DNA of 64,000 nucleotides from JAJECS01 sp965262745 (GTDB lineage: Bacteria; Chloroflexota; UBA11872), in assembly GCA_965262745.1 (NCBI GenBank), contig OZ253558.1:744001-808000 (forward strand), written 5' to 3'. How positions within the stretch are numbered: position 1 is the stretch's first letter; every line of letters starts with the position of its first letter. Positions 1 to 8,476 of the stretch are shown piece after piece. The notes beneath the pieces were generated by a model. That model searched no databases, was not told where the DNA came from, and saw only the letters and a program-made list of their open reading frames with translations. The position numbers and the translations under genes were made by a program.

Positions 1-995
1 GCCTCGAAGTTGCGGATGTATTTCCAGTCGCGAGTTCGGATGCCGCGCATGGGGTCGTAGTAGCTGTGATAGGTCTTTTCGACGAACACCTCCGCGTGGC
101 CCGGTGACGTGCCGGCGGCCAGCGGGAGCAAGGAACTTCCGTGGAGATTTGGCGGGGCCTCTCCGCCGGTGAGGTCGATCAGGGAGGGCACAACGTCCAT
201 GATGCTGGCCATGCCTGCCGGAGCGATGCCGCCGCTGAGGGCGGTTCCGGGCAGTCGCGCTATGAGTGAGATTTCGATACCGGGATCGTAGAGCGTGCAC
301 TTGGCGCGCGGAAAGGCGATGCCGTGGTCGCTCACGTACATCACCAAGGTTCGATCGAGCAGAGCGCGATCCTCCAGCACCCTGATGATTTGTCCGATAT
401 GGGCGTCGGCACGATTGACACAGCCTTGAAAATCCGCCAGATCAGCGCGGGTGTCAGCCGCGTCCATCAGGTAGGGCGGCAGCGTGATGCCCTTGGCGTC
501 GAACGTTTCGCCGCCGAATCCATGGTCGTCAACGCGATGGGTCTCGCTGAGGCCAACCTGCACCACAAACGGACGCCCAGGGTCGGCGTCGATGAACGCG
601 GCGACCGCCGGAACAATCGCCGCGATTTCGTAGGGCCTGTCGTAGAAATCGTTGCCGATGCGCTCCGGGCGGCGCGCGGCGTGCTCAACGCCCCAGTGGC
701 CGCTGCGGTAGCCCACGGTGCGCAAGATCTGCGGGATGGTGCGCTCGTTGGCATGCAGGTCCCAGCGATGTTCGCCGTGGGTGAGCCCCATGGTTCCGTT
801 GGCATGCGGATAGCGCCCCGTCGTCAGGCTCGCGCGGCTCGGCGAGCACTGCGGCGCGGTGGTATAGGCGTTGAACCGCGCACCCTCGGCGGCCAGGCGG
901 CTCAGGTTGGGCGTATCCACGCTGGAAACGCCGTACGGCTGAATGAAACGGCCCGTGTCGTGGGTCGTAACGATCAGGACATTGGGCAGCAGCAT
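1..995 (-). CDS. Sulfatase (type I, formylglycine-dependent), cut by window edge
   Basis: The gene reads leftward from an ATG at 995 and is open to the window edge, so about 331 N-terminal residues are visible and the C-terminus is missing. Translation starts MLLPNVLIVTTHDTG, the usual metal-binding beginning of alkaline-phosphatase-fold sulfatases. The signature CSPSR lies at residues 50-54, so Cys50 would be converted to formylglycine. A later segment VMYVSDHG (about residues 217-224) supplies the second metal-site Asp-His. The family removes sulfate from carbohydrates, lipids or aromatics; the substrate cannot be read here. No signal peptide is seen, so a cytoplasmic location is likely. 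A second sulfatase lies at 57046-58449. Confidence 0.88.
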   Translation of the reverse strand, partial: MLLPNVLIVTTHDTGRFIQPYGVSSVDTPNLSRLAAEGARFNAYTTAPQCSPSRASLTTGRYPHANGTMGLTHGEHRWDLHANERTIPQILRTVGYRSGHWGVEHAARRPERIGNDFYDRPYEIAAIVPAVAAFIDADPGRPFVVQVGLSETHRVDDHGFGGETFDAKGITLPPYLMDAADTRADLADFQGCVNRADAHIGQIIRVLEDRALLDRTLVMYVSDHGIAFPRAKCTLYDPGIEISLIARLPGTALSGGIAPAGMASIMDVVPSLIDLTGGEAPPNLHGSSLLPLAAGTSPGHAEVFVEKTYHSYYDPMRGIRTRDWKYIRNFE

Positions 996-1177
996 GCCCG
1001 CCAATGTAGGTGGCGCGGCGCGCGAATGTATACCGACCATGCAGGCAGGGGGCATCAAATGCGGATGTGCACCGCTCATCGGCCTGCCGATTCGCGCGGG
1101 TGCCGTTGGGCCGAATGCTTACGGAGGTCGGTGCCAAAATCGATCTACTTGGATTCGCCCATAGGGAAGCAAGCTCG

Positions 1178-1441
1178 ATGCAGACGTTCATTGGCCTAAT
1201 CAATCTTGAGGCTGGCGAGAGTGCCGCCGAAGGCAGCTACCGCGATGCCCTTAACGAAGGCGCGCCCGAGACGCGCAAGGTGATCGACGACCACGGCGGG
1301 AGGCTCGTGGAGATGTACCTGACGATGGGGCAGTACGACAGCGTGGCCATCTTGGCGCTGCGCGAGCGCTTTGGCACCGGGACGCAGACGCTGCAGGCGT
1401 TTCCCGAAAGCCAATGGCCCGAGCTCGCCAAGGGAATCTAA
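1178..1441 (+). CDS. GYD-domain protein, 87 aa
   Basis: The reading frame from ATG 1178 encodes 87 residues beginning MQTFIGLINL, with a central ETRKVIDDHGGRLVEMYLTMGQYD and a hydrophobic second half. This is the pattern of the GYD family (ferredoxin-like alpha-beta barrel, about 90-100 residues); the family name comes from the G-x-Y-D motif, seen here as GQYD at residues 51-54. The biochemical role of the family is unknown. A longer in-frame upstream extension exists, but ATG 1178 gives the normal family length. It is divergent from the sulfatase on its left and stands alone. Confidence 0.75.
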   Translation: MQTFIGLINLEAGESAAEGSYRDALNEGAPETRKVIDDHGGRLVEMYLTMGQYDSVAILALRERFGTGTQTLQAFPESQWPELAKGI

Positions 1442-1612
1442 CGCCGACCGACCTCGACGAATGCCTGGGCAATTTGGCTCACGAGAGACCGGAAGCTAGC
1501 CGCAACGAGCGACGCCGAACTTGTCCACCTAGCATGCCGTCATACGAATCGTCCGGGCATCACAGCGTCGATCTTGCAGGGTAGCTAACCCCGGCGCTCG
1601 CCGGTTACGCCG

Positions 1613-2191
1613 CTAGTCTTTGGCCTCGATGCGCGCCAGAATGTCGCGTATTTCGGTGAGTAGCTCGGTGGTTCCGCCGGCCGCCGTGGGAGAGACTTCC
1701 TCGGGTTCAGCTCCAAGCACCCGTTGCCGCTGCATGAGGATCGCGTTGCGAAACTCCGCCGCGTCCACTACGCCAATAAGGTTGCCCTCGCTGCTGGCGT
1801 ACTGCCCCGACTGGCCCGCGGTCTCCACTTTCAAGCCGCGCAGCTTGAAGTGGCGCATGAGCGGCCCGTCGTGCAGCCGCAGGTCGGTGATCCGGTTAAG
1901 CGGAATCGTGGACTCGCTGCGGTTGAACACGCCCTTGCGAGTTTCCAGCGCCTGCGTCGTCAGCCGGGCGGACAGGCGCCCCAGGTATTTCGGGGCAAAC
2001 CAGAGGCTATAGAGCAGCCAAAACGGGATCAGCGGAATTCCCACAATCGTGACGGCCAGAATAATGGAGACGAGCCAGCGCCAATAGGGAATGACCTTGC
2101 GGTCGAATTCGGCGTCACGCAGCGTTTTCCCGGTCGCGCCGGGCTGGTCAAAGTCATCAGAGCGCATTAGTCCGTCCTCCGTGGTCTTCAT
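1613..2191 (-). CDS. Membrane-anchored bacterial PH-domain protein (DUF304/bPH2 type)
   Basis: From the ATG at 2191 (preceded by AAGAGGA) the protein has 192 residues. It has a polar N-terminus, a hydrophobic hairpin at about residues 36-65 (two closely spaced membrane segments rich in I, V, L, P and W), then a PH-like domain with the typical phrase TRKGVFNRSESTIPLNRITD. This is how bPH2 proteins are built, with the domain facing the cytoplasm. The C-terminus ends in a short helical, probably coiled segment (TELLTEIRDILARIEAKD). Function is unknown; relatives are thought to act in membrane stress or as scaffolds. An in-frame upstream start at 2290 would add 33 residues without family support. 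Confidence 0.72.
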   Translation of the reverse strand: MKTTEDGLMRSDDFDQPGATGKTLRDAEFDRKVIPYWRWLVSIILAVTIVGIPLIPFWLLYSLWFAPKYLGRLSARLTTQALETRKGVFNRSESTIPLNRITDLRLHDGPLMRHFKLRGLKVETAGQSGQYASSEGNLIGVVDAAEFRNAILMQRQRVLGAEPEEVSPTAAGGTTELLTEIRDILARIEAKD

Positions 2192-2340
2192 GCCGGTTGT
2201 CCTCTTCTCGTGCCGACTACACCACCCCGGCGCCCGAGTCGAGGAAATCCGACTGCCGGCAAATGTATCCGGCGACTCTGCATCCAACAATCCGGTGCCG
2301 CTAGACTCCCTGGAGCCGCTGACGCATCGGGGCCGTTGCC

Positions 2341-2799
2341 ATGTCGCCGGAGGATCGCCTTGCCGCGTTGGGGATTTTGTTGCCGGAACTGCCGCCGCCG
2401 CTTGCCGACGCCCCCTATATCCCCGCTGTCGTCACGGGCGACTTGGTCTGGGTCTCGGGTCACTCTCCGGGCGGTGACTGGCGTCCGGGCCAGGTGGGGA
2501 CGGACTACACGGTGGCCGAGGCCAAGCAGGCGGCGCGGGCGGCGGGGATTGGGTTGCTTGCCGCCGCGCGCTCCGCGGTCGGCTCGCTCGATCGCATCGA
2601 GCGCGTCGTGCGCCTGCTGGGACACGTCAACGCCGCGCCGGGGATGACGGAAGCCAGCGAGGTCATCAACGGCTGCTCGGAGTTGATGCTCGAGGTCTTC
2701 GGACCGGACGGGCGCGGCGTTCGCTCGGCGGTTGGCGTGGGCACCATGCCGCGCAATGTGCCGTTGTCAATCGAGGCGGTCTTTCAACTCAAGCGTTGA
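2341..2799 (+). CDS. RidA (YjgF/YER057c/UK114) family protein
   Basis: A 152-residue protein starting MSPEDRLAALGILLPELPPP. The phrase GDLVWVSGHSPGGD and the C-terminal GTMPRNVPLSIEAVF are typical of the longer RidA subgroup, in which the conserved Arg near the C-terminus binds the carboxylate of the imine substrate. RidA proteins hydrolyse reactive enamine/imine intermediates of amino-acid metabolism, but members of this subgroup often serve special catabolic pathways and may not be true deaminases. It lies between the PH-domain gene (divergent) and the GH42-like gene on the same strand; the spacing of about 230 bases to the latter argues against tight coupling. Confidence 0.85.
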   Translation: MSPEDRLAALGILLPELPPPLADAPYIPAVVTGDLVWVSGHSPGGDWRPGQVGTDYTVAEAKQAARAAGIGLLAAARSAVGSLDRIERVVRLLGHVNAAPGMTEASEVINGCSELMLEVFGPDGRGVRSAVGVGTMPRNVPLSIEAVFQLKR

Positions 2800-3026
2800 C
2801 GGTGCTGGCGCTGAGTTCGATTCGTCGGTGCGCCGGCCCGGCTGGTTGCACCGCTCAACAAGAATCGCGCTTCGTTTGTTATGTCAATATCCGGCAGAAT
2901 CGGGCGTTCCGCGGCACCTCGCATGCTCCGCCCTTGACGCCCCGCGCCGGCCGCACCACCATGCTGAGTGCACGCCTCGAACGTTGCTCGCCCATCGGCG
3001 AAGGCGCCGCCCAGCAGGGGGTTGAC

Positions 3027-5123
3027 GTGTCCAGCGATAACCGTTTCGGCATCCCCGGCGTTCCGTTTCTTGTGGGCGTGGAGTACTACCGCGCGCCGGT
3101 TCCCAAGCCAGAGCTGTGGGACGAGGACTTGGCGCGCATCCGCGCCGGCGGGATGCGGGTCATTCGCACGTTCAACTACTGGAACCATCTCGAGCCGCGG
3201 CCGGGCATCTACGAGACCGACGACGTCGACCTGCTCTTCGATCTGGCCCACAAGCACGACCTGCGCGTATGGATCGATCTCCCGCTGGCCACGCATGGCG
3301 CCTGCCCCGAGTGGCTCACGCGGGAGCACCCCGACATGCGCGTGGTCAGCTACCAGGGCCACGTCTCGCTGAGCAGCGCCAGCCCCGCGTATCCCCAGGG
3401 CAGCCAGATCCATTGCTATGACCATCCGGCATGGCGCGAATACGGCGAGCTGCTGCTGCGCTACATGATCGGGAGATACAAGGACCACCCGGCTCTGCTC
3501 GTGTGGGGCCTCTGGGACGGCATCGCACTGTCAGCGGCCTGGAGCAAGACGTCCGATGGCCTGCCGTGCTACTGCCCGAGCACCCTCGCGCGTTACGACG
3601 CCTGGTTGAAGGAGCGCTTCACGCTCGACGAGTTGAACGCCCGGGTGTATCGGCGATATCGCCGCTGGGAAGACGTTCAGCCGCCGCGCTCGAACAACAA
3701 CGTCGTCGAGATGCTGCTGTACAAGCAATTCCACTACGAGAACCTCGCTGGGCATCTCCAGTGGGTCATGGACGTCGCCAACGACGTGGACCCCGTGCAC
3801 GAGAAGCGCTCGCACGGCGCCTGGTATCCGCGGCCCCAGGACACCAGATGCGCGCCCATCGCCGACAGCTGGGGCATGTCCATGCCCTCCAACAACCTGC
3901 TGACGTCCGAGGACCCCGACAAGCTTTCGGAACGGGCGTTCGCCTATGACTGGTCGCGCAGCGTCGGCAAGAACGGCCGCTGGTGGAACGAGGAGATCTA
4001 CTCGGGCATGTCGGGGGGTGGGGTGACCTGGCGCAAGCAATCCGCGCCCGAGGAGCCCACCATGCTGCTGTGGATGTGCTTGGCGTCCGGCGGCGCGGGA
4101 GCCATGTACTGGCAGTATCGCCCTGAGTACTTCAGCTTCGAGTCTCCAGGCTACAACCTCATCGCCTTGGACGGCGAGCCCACCGCCCGCTGGCAGGCCA
4201 CCACCGAAGCCCTGTGCCAGATGGCCGGCATGGAAGAGCACCTGCCGCTCACGTGCGGCAAAGCGGACGTGGCCGTCGTCTATCACGCGGACTCAAACGA
4301 GCTATTCACCTACAACGATGAAGGCGACCGCTACCTCAGTGACATGTGCGGCGTGCACCGCGCCCTCTGGACCAACGGCGTGCCGGTCGACGTGGTGTCA
4401 CCCGACATGGACTGGTCGTCCTACCGCCTTATCTATCTGACCAACGCGGCGCTGATGACGGACGAGTTGCGCGAGCGCATCGAGCAAACACTCGACGCCA
4501 ACCCACAGGTCCAACTGGTGGCGGATGGGAGCTTTGGGCTCTACTCGGCCGACGGGCAGTCGTCCTACGGGCCGCCGGAGGGTTTCTCCGAGCGGTTTGG
4601 CGTGCGCGTGGCGGACTTCAACGCCATCACCGATCGCGACATTGCCTTTGGCCGGAACGTGATCCAGGCGCCGGACGGGTCGATACCAATCAGCACTCCG
4701 TGCGGATACGCCGTTCTCGAGCCCAAGGGCGGTGCAACCGCCATTGCCTCCCTGGAGGGCGAAACGGTCGCCGTGCGCAGCGCCGATGGTCGGTTCACGT
4801 GGTGGGGACTCTCCCTGTCGGCTGGCTTCGGCAACGCCGGACAGCCGGACTTGGTGCTCGCCCATGTGCAGGAAGCCGGCATCGAAGCGCCCCTGACAAT
4901 CGAGGGGACGGGCGTCGTGCCGGTGGTTCGCGGCTCCGCCAAGGGCGGCGACGTGGCATTCCTGTTCAATCTCGAGCATTCCACGGCCAATATCACCGTC
5001 CGGCCCAGGCGCAGCCCTTCATCCGCGCGCGACTTGCTTGCGAAGGCGGACCTTCCGCTGACCGACGGTAGTTTTGAGCTTTCGATCCCGCCTTGGAAAC
5101 ACGCGGTGGTGCACCTGGCATAA
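3027..5123 (+). CDS. Glycoside hydrolase family 42-like protein
   Basis: The chosen start is GTG 3027, six bases after an AGGGGG ribosome site, giving 698 residues, normal for GH42 beta-galactosidases. An ATG at 2961 lacks a ribosome site. The TIM barrel starts with GVEYYRAP and PELWDEDLARIRAGGMRVIR, as in GH42. The predicted nucleophile Glu lies in WWNEEIYSG (about residues 319-327). The expected acid/base motif (Asn-Glu after a W) is replaced by LWDGIA at about 162-167, although the Cys-containing region after it (CYCPSTLARYDAW) is kept. The fold is clear but activity is uncertain. A beta-galactosidase trimerisation-like domain and a small C-terminal domain follow. No signal peptide is seen. 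Confidence 0.82.
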   Translation: MSSDNRFGIPGVPFLVGVEYYRAPVPKPELWDEDLARIRAGGMRVIRTFNYWNHLEPRPGIYETDDVDLLFDLAHKHDLRVWIDLPLATHGACPEWLTREHPDMRVVSYQGHVSLSSASPAYPQGSQIHCYDHPAWREYGELLLRYMIGRYKDHPALLVWGLWDGIALSAAWSKTSDGLPCYCPSTLARYDAWLKERFTLDELNARVYRRYRRWEDVQPPRSNNNVVEMLLYKQFHYENLAGHLQWVMDVANDVDPVHEKRSHGAWYPRPQDTRCAPIADSWGMSMPSNNLLTSEDPDKLSERAFAYDWSRSVGKNGRWWNEEIYSGMSGGGVTWRKQSAPEEPTMLLWMCLASGGAGAMYWQYRPEYFSFESPGYNLIALDGEPTARWQATTEALCQMAGMEEHLPLTCGKADVAVVYHADSNELFTYNDEGDRYLSDMCGVHRALWTNGVPVDVVSPDMDWSSYRLIYLTNAALMTDELRERIEQTLDANPQVQLVADGSFGLYSADGQSSYGPPEGFSERFGVRVADFNAITDRDIAFGRNVIQAPDGSIPISTPCGYAVLEPKGGATAIASLEGETVAVRSADGRFTWWGLSLSAGFGNAGQPDLVLAHVQEAGIEAPLTIEGTGVVPVVRGSAKGGDVAFLFNLEHSTANITVRPRRSPSSARDLLAKADLPLTDGSFELSIPPWKHAVVHLA

Positions 5124-5173
5124 GGGCATTGCTAAGCCGCTTGCCGGGTGCGTGCCGTAGAGGCGACTTGGCT

Positions 5174-5192
5174 GGCGGCCCCACGGGCCGCC
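5174..5192. terminator. Hairpin between convergent genes
   Basis: GGCGGCCC (5174-5181), loop CAC, GGGCCGCC (5185-5192): a perfect 8-bp GC stem between the stop codons of two convergent genes. No T-tract follows on either strand, so it may act as a bidirectional but weak or factor-assisted terminator. Confidence 0.5.
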
Positions 5193-5205
5193 GGCGAGTT
5201 TCGAC

Positions 5206-6306
5206 CTATGCCACTCGGATGCGGAACCAGCGAATGTTGCGGATGCCGTCTTCCTGACACCAGAAGACGGCAAATACGTCGCCGTTCGGCAATGAGTGCA
5301 TCTGCGGGAATCCGAACTGCAGGTCCACCAGCTCGTCGGCGCCGGTGCCTTCGCCGGCCATCCCTGACGGCGCGCCCTGCCATACGGCCTGATCTTCCAG
5401 GTTGATCCAGGAATCGCCGTCAATGCGGACGCGGTTGGCCCACAGCCCGGGACGGTCATCGCGCCGGTAGAGCACCAGCACTGTTCCGTCCGCCAGGACG
5501 TGCAGCTTGGTTGTCTGTCCTTGTAAGCCCGTGGGACGTGGCTGAGAGAACGTCCGTCCTTCCGCCGAGATCACGTACGGCGTCGGTTCGCTGTGCCCTG
5601 TCGCCTCGTCGTAGGCCCAGGCAACTTGCAACAGCCGGTCGTCGGCGAGCTGCACGATGGATTGCTCCCACGAGAACACGCCGCGGTCGTACTGATCCAA
5701 GACGTCCAGATAAGTTGGCCAGGTTCTGCCGCGGTCGGTGGAGACCAGAGCGATGGCCTTCATGCCGTTGGGCGCATCGCCGTCCCAGCCCTTCCAGGTC
5801 GCGGTGGGCCATAGCCAGCGGCCGTCGCGCAGCACGATCACTGCGTGGCAGATCTCGAACGAGGGTCCTTCCAGCGGCGGCTCGATCGTCGCCGGGCCGC
5901 TCCAGGTGTGACCGCCGTCGGTGCTCCGCAGCACGATCAGCTCGACCGGCACGAACCCCAACGTGTCTCGGTTCACCAGGCTTGCGTCGTCAGGACGCCG
6001 GTAGGCGCGCGCGCCGGTCGCGATCAGCTCACCGGCGCCGACGCGGGCGATACGCGCGAAGCTGGTCACACGGCCCTGGACCGAGTCCTTAAACATGCGC
6101 ACCGGCGGCGACCACGTGCGGCCCTCGTCGGATGAGCGCGCGATATGGGTCGCGTAGTCCAGGCTCTCGGCGTGGTCGGCGATGTCGAAGGCGGCCACGA
6201 GCTCCCCGGACTCGAGCATGACGACGGTGGGGTGCCACGTGTGCAGCGGCGGCGACTGAGACTCCGGGCTGCGGTAGACCAGACCGGACTCGATGACTTC
6301 AATCAC
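5206..6306 (-). CDS. BNR/Asp-box sialidase-like beta-propeller protein
   Basis: The start is GTG 6306, which follows a GGGAGG ribosome site at correct spacing, giving 366 residues. At least three Asp boxes (S-x-D-x-G-x-T-W) are visible: SSDEGRTW, STDGGHTW and STDRGRTW, the hallmark of six-bladed sialidase-type propellers. The family includes exo-sialidases and other glycan-acting enzymes, but many members in environmental bacteria are of unknown substrate. No signal peptide is seen. It is divergent from hyuA, sharing the upstream region with it, and converges on the GH42-like gene. A related protein is encoded at 58540-59616. Confidence 0.83.
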   Translation of the reverse strand: MIEVIESGLVYRSPESQSPPLHTWHPTVVMLESGELVAAFDIADHAESLDYATHIARSSDEGRTWSPPVRMFKDSVQGRVTSFARIARVGAGELIATGARAYRRPDDASLVNRDTLGFVPVELIVLRSTDGGHTWSGPATIEPPLEGPSFEICHAVIVLRDGRWLWPTATWKGWDGDAPNGMKAIALVSTDRGRTWPTYLDVLDQYDRGVFSWEQSIVQLADDRLLQVAWAYDEATGHSEPTPYVISAEGRTFSQPRPTGLQGQTTKLHVLADGTVLVLYRRDDRPGLWANRVRIDGDSWINLEDQAVWQGAPSGMAGEGTGADELVDLQFGFPQMHSLPNGDVFAVFWCQEDGIRNIRWFRIRVA

Positions 6307-6391
6307 GGGAAGCCTCCCAGGCTCGCGGCCGCCGAGTATAGGCGCCGTGGTTGGCACCGGTCACGACTACAATCGCACCTCACCCGATCGC

Positions 6392-8476
6392 ATGGCGGAC
6401 AGCGGCTTGACGCGCGTTGGCATCGACATTGGCGGTACCTTCACGGACCTTTTTGCCGTGGCCGATGACGGCCGCACATGGTCCGCAAAGGTCTTGACCA
6501 CGCCGGCCAATCCCGCTCACGGGCTGCTGGACGTCCTTGACCATTGGACGACCTCCGCGGGTGAACACGATATCCGCGAAATCGTGCACGCCACCACCGT
6601 CGCCACCAATGCCGTGCTCGAGGGCACGACGGCACGGTTGGGGATGGTCACGACACGCGGGTTTCGGGACGTGCTGGAAATCGGGCGTCACCAGCGGCGC
6701 GATCTCTACAACCTCTTCCTCGAGAAACCGCCGGTCCTGATCCCGCGTGAGCGGCGGTTGGAAGTGCGCGAGCGCATAGGCGCCGACGGCTCCATCGTCG
6801 AACCGCTGAGCGTTTCCGACGTGGTGCGTGCTGCCCACGAGCTGAAGGACCTGGGAGCGGAAGTTGTCGTGGTGGCGTTTCTGCATAGCTACGGGTATCC
6901 GCAGCACGAGCGGGAGGCCGCGGACATCATCGCGCGTGAGACCGGTCTGCCCGTGCTGGCCAGCCATACGGTGTGCCGCGAGTATCGCGAGTACGAGCGC
7001 TTCAGCACCGCCGCCGTGCATGCGTCGATTCTGCCGCGGGTCGCGACCTATGTCGGCGAGATCGGTTCCCGACTCACCGAGCGTGGCGTGACCGCGCCGC
7101 TGTCGGTGATGCAGTCGAGCGGCGGCATGGCACCGGCCGCCACGGTGGCGCGCGAGCCCGCCTCGATCGTGGAGTCTGGTCCAGCCGCGGGGGTAATCGC
7201 CGCCGCGGAGGTCGGGCGGCGGCTTGGTGCGTCTAACGTGATCTCGTTCGATATGGGCGGCACAAGCACCAAGGCCACGCTGATCCGCGACGGCCACGTC
7301 ACGATCAACAACGACTATGAAATCGGTGGAGGGCTGCACGGCGGCTTCGGCACGGGCTACCCACTGCGCACGCCGGTTATCGATCTGGTCGAGATCGGCA
7401 CGGGCGGCGGTTCGCTGGCCGAAGTGGACGCCTCGGGCGCCCTGTACGTGGGGCCGAGCAGTGCCGGCGCCGATCCGGGTCCGGCCTGCTACGGCCGCGG
7501 CGGCACGCGTCCCACGACCACCGACGCCAACGCGGTGCTCGGTCGCCTGCGGCCCGATCGGTTCGCCGGCGGCCATATCCAACTGGACGTGGCAGCCGCC
7601 CGAAGAGCCGTCGCCGAACACGTGGCCGGGCCGCTTGGCATGAGCGTCGAGCGGGCGGCGGAGGGCATCCTGGCGCTGGCCGGCGCGCAGATGGGTCGGG
7701 CACTGGAGCTCGTATCCGTTTCCCTCGGTCACGATCCGCGGGAGTTCGTGATGGTGGCATTCGGCGGGGCGGGGCCAATGCATGCGGCCGACCTCGCGCG
7801 CGAGCTTGGCTGCCGGCAAGTCGTGATCCCGCCGGAGGCCGGCGTGCAATCGGCCCGCGGGCTGCTCGTGGCGGATGCGCGCCGAGACTTCACGTCGGCC
7901 ATGCTCAGCGCCGAGGCCGATCTGGACCTTGCCGAAGTTCAGCATCGATTCGCTGCGATGCGCGACCAAGGCATGGGCGAGTTGCGCGACGCCGGCTTCG
8001 AAGCCAGCGCCATCCAAGCGCGCCTTGGCGTCGACGTTCGCTATGCAGGTCAGGCCTATGAAGTTTCGGTATGGCTGGATGAGCCCGCGACGTTCGACAA
8101 AGCCCTGCGGCAACAGGTAAATCGTGACTTCCACCGCGCGCACGCGCGTCTCCACGGCCATCGCGACGAGGATGCCGCGGTCGAATGGGTCACGCTGCGA
8201 GCCAGCGTCACCGCGAGCACGACTCGGCCACGCCGCACGGAGCTGGCGCCCGCCACGGAGCCGCTCGCCCAGCGCAAGATCGGCCTCCAATCGATGATCT
8301 GGTCGGGCGAGAGCCGCGAGGCTCCGGTCTACGCCCGCGAGCAATTGGGCCGGGACGATCACATCGAGGGACCCGCGCTCGTCATCCAGGACCAGACCAC
8401 ACTGGTGGTGCCGCCCGCCACGTCGGCTCACGTGCGATCGACGGGCGACATCGTGCTGGAGATCACACCGCGATGA
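6392..8476 (+). CDS. hyuA: Hydantoinase/oxoprolinase subunit A (N-methylhydantoinase A family)
   Basis: The protein of about 694 residues has the N-terminal actin-like ATPase phosphate loop GIDIGGTFTD (residues 10-19) and the later segments SFDMGGTSTKA and VAFGGAGPMHAADLA, which define HyuA. With HyuB it forms an ATP-dependent amidohydrolase that opens cyclic amides such as hydantoins or 5-oxoproline, or it may belong to the related acetone/acetophenone carboxylase group. The start at ATG 6392 is chosen because it lies just before the phosphate loop; an upstream in-frame ATG at 6293 overlaps the divergent BNR gene. The stop overlaps the hyuB start (ATGA), showing translational coupling. Confidence 0.92.
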   Translation: MADSGLTRVGIDIGGTFTDLFAVADDGRTWSAKVLTTPANPAHGLLDVLDHWTTSAGEHDIREIVHATTVATNAVLEGTTARLGMVTTRGFRDVLEIGRHQRRDLYNLFLEKPPVLIPRERRLEVRERIGADGSIVEPLSVSDVVRAAHELKDLGAEVVVVAFLHSYGYPQHEREAADIIARETGLPVLASHTVCREYREYERFSTAAVHASILPRVATYVGEIGSRLTERGVTAPLSVMQSSGGMAPAATVAREPASIVESGPAAGVIAAAEVGRRLGASNVISFDMGGTSTKATLIRDGHVTINNDYEIGGGLHGGFGTGYPLRTPVIDLVEIGTGGGSLAEVDASGALYVGPSSAGADPGPACYGRGGTRPTTTDANAVLGRLRPDRFAGGHIQLDVAAARRAVAEHVAGPLGMSVERAAEGILALAGAQMGRALELVSVSLGHDPREFVMVAFGGAGPMHAADLARELGCRQVVIPPEAGVQSARGLLVADARRDFTSAMLSAEADLDLAEVQHRFAAMRDQGMGELRDAGFEASAIQARLGVDVRYAGQAYEVSVWLDEPATFDKALRQQVNRDFHRAHARLHGHRDEDAAVEWVTLRASVTASTTRPRRTELAPATEPLAQRKIGLQSMIWSGESREAPVYAREQLGRDDHIEGPALVIQDQTTLVVPPATSAHVRSTGDIVLEITPR

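Noticed and set aside
6380..8431. 683-codon open frame antisense to hyuA
   Set aside because: It mirrors the high-GC codon pattern of hyuA, has no recognisable domain, and hyuA itself has clear motifs.
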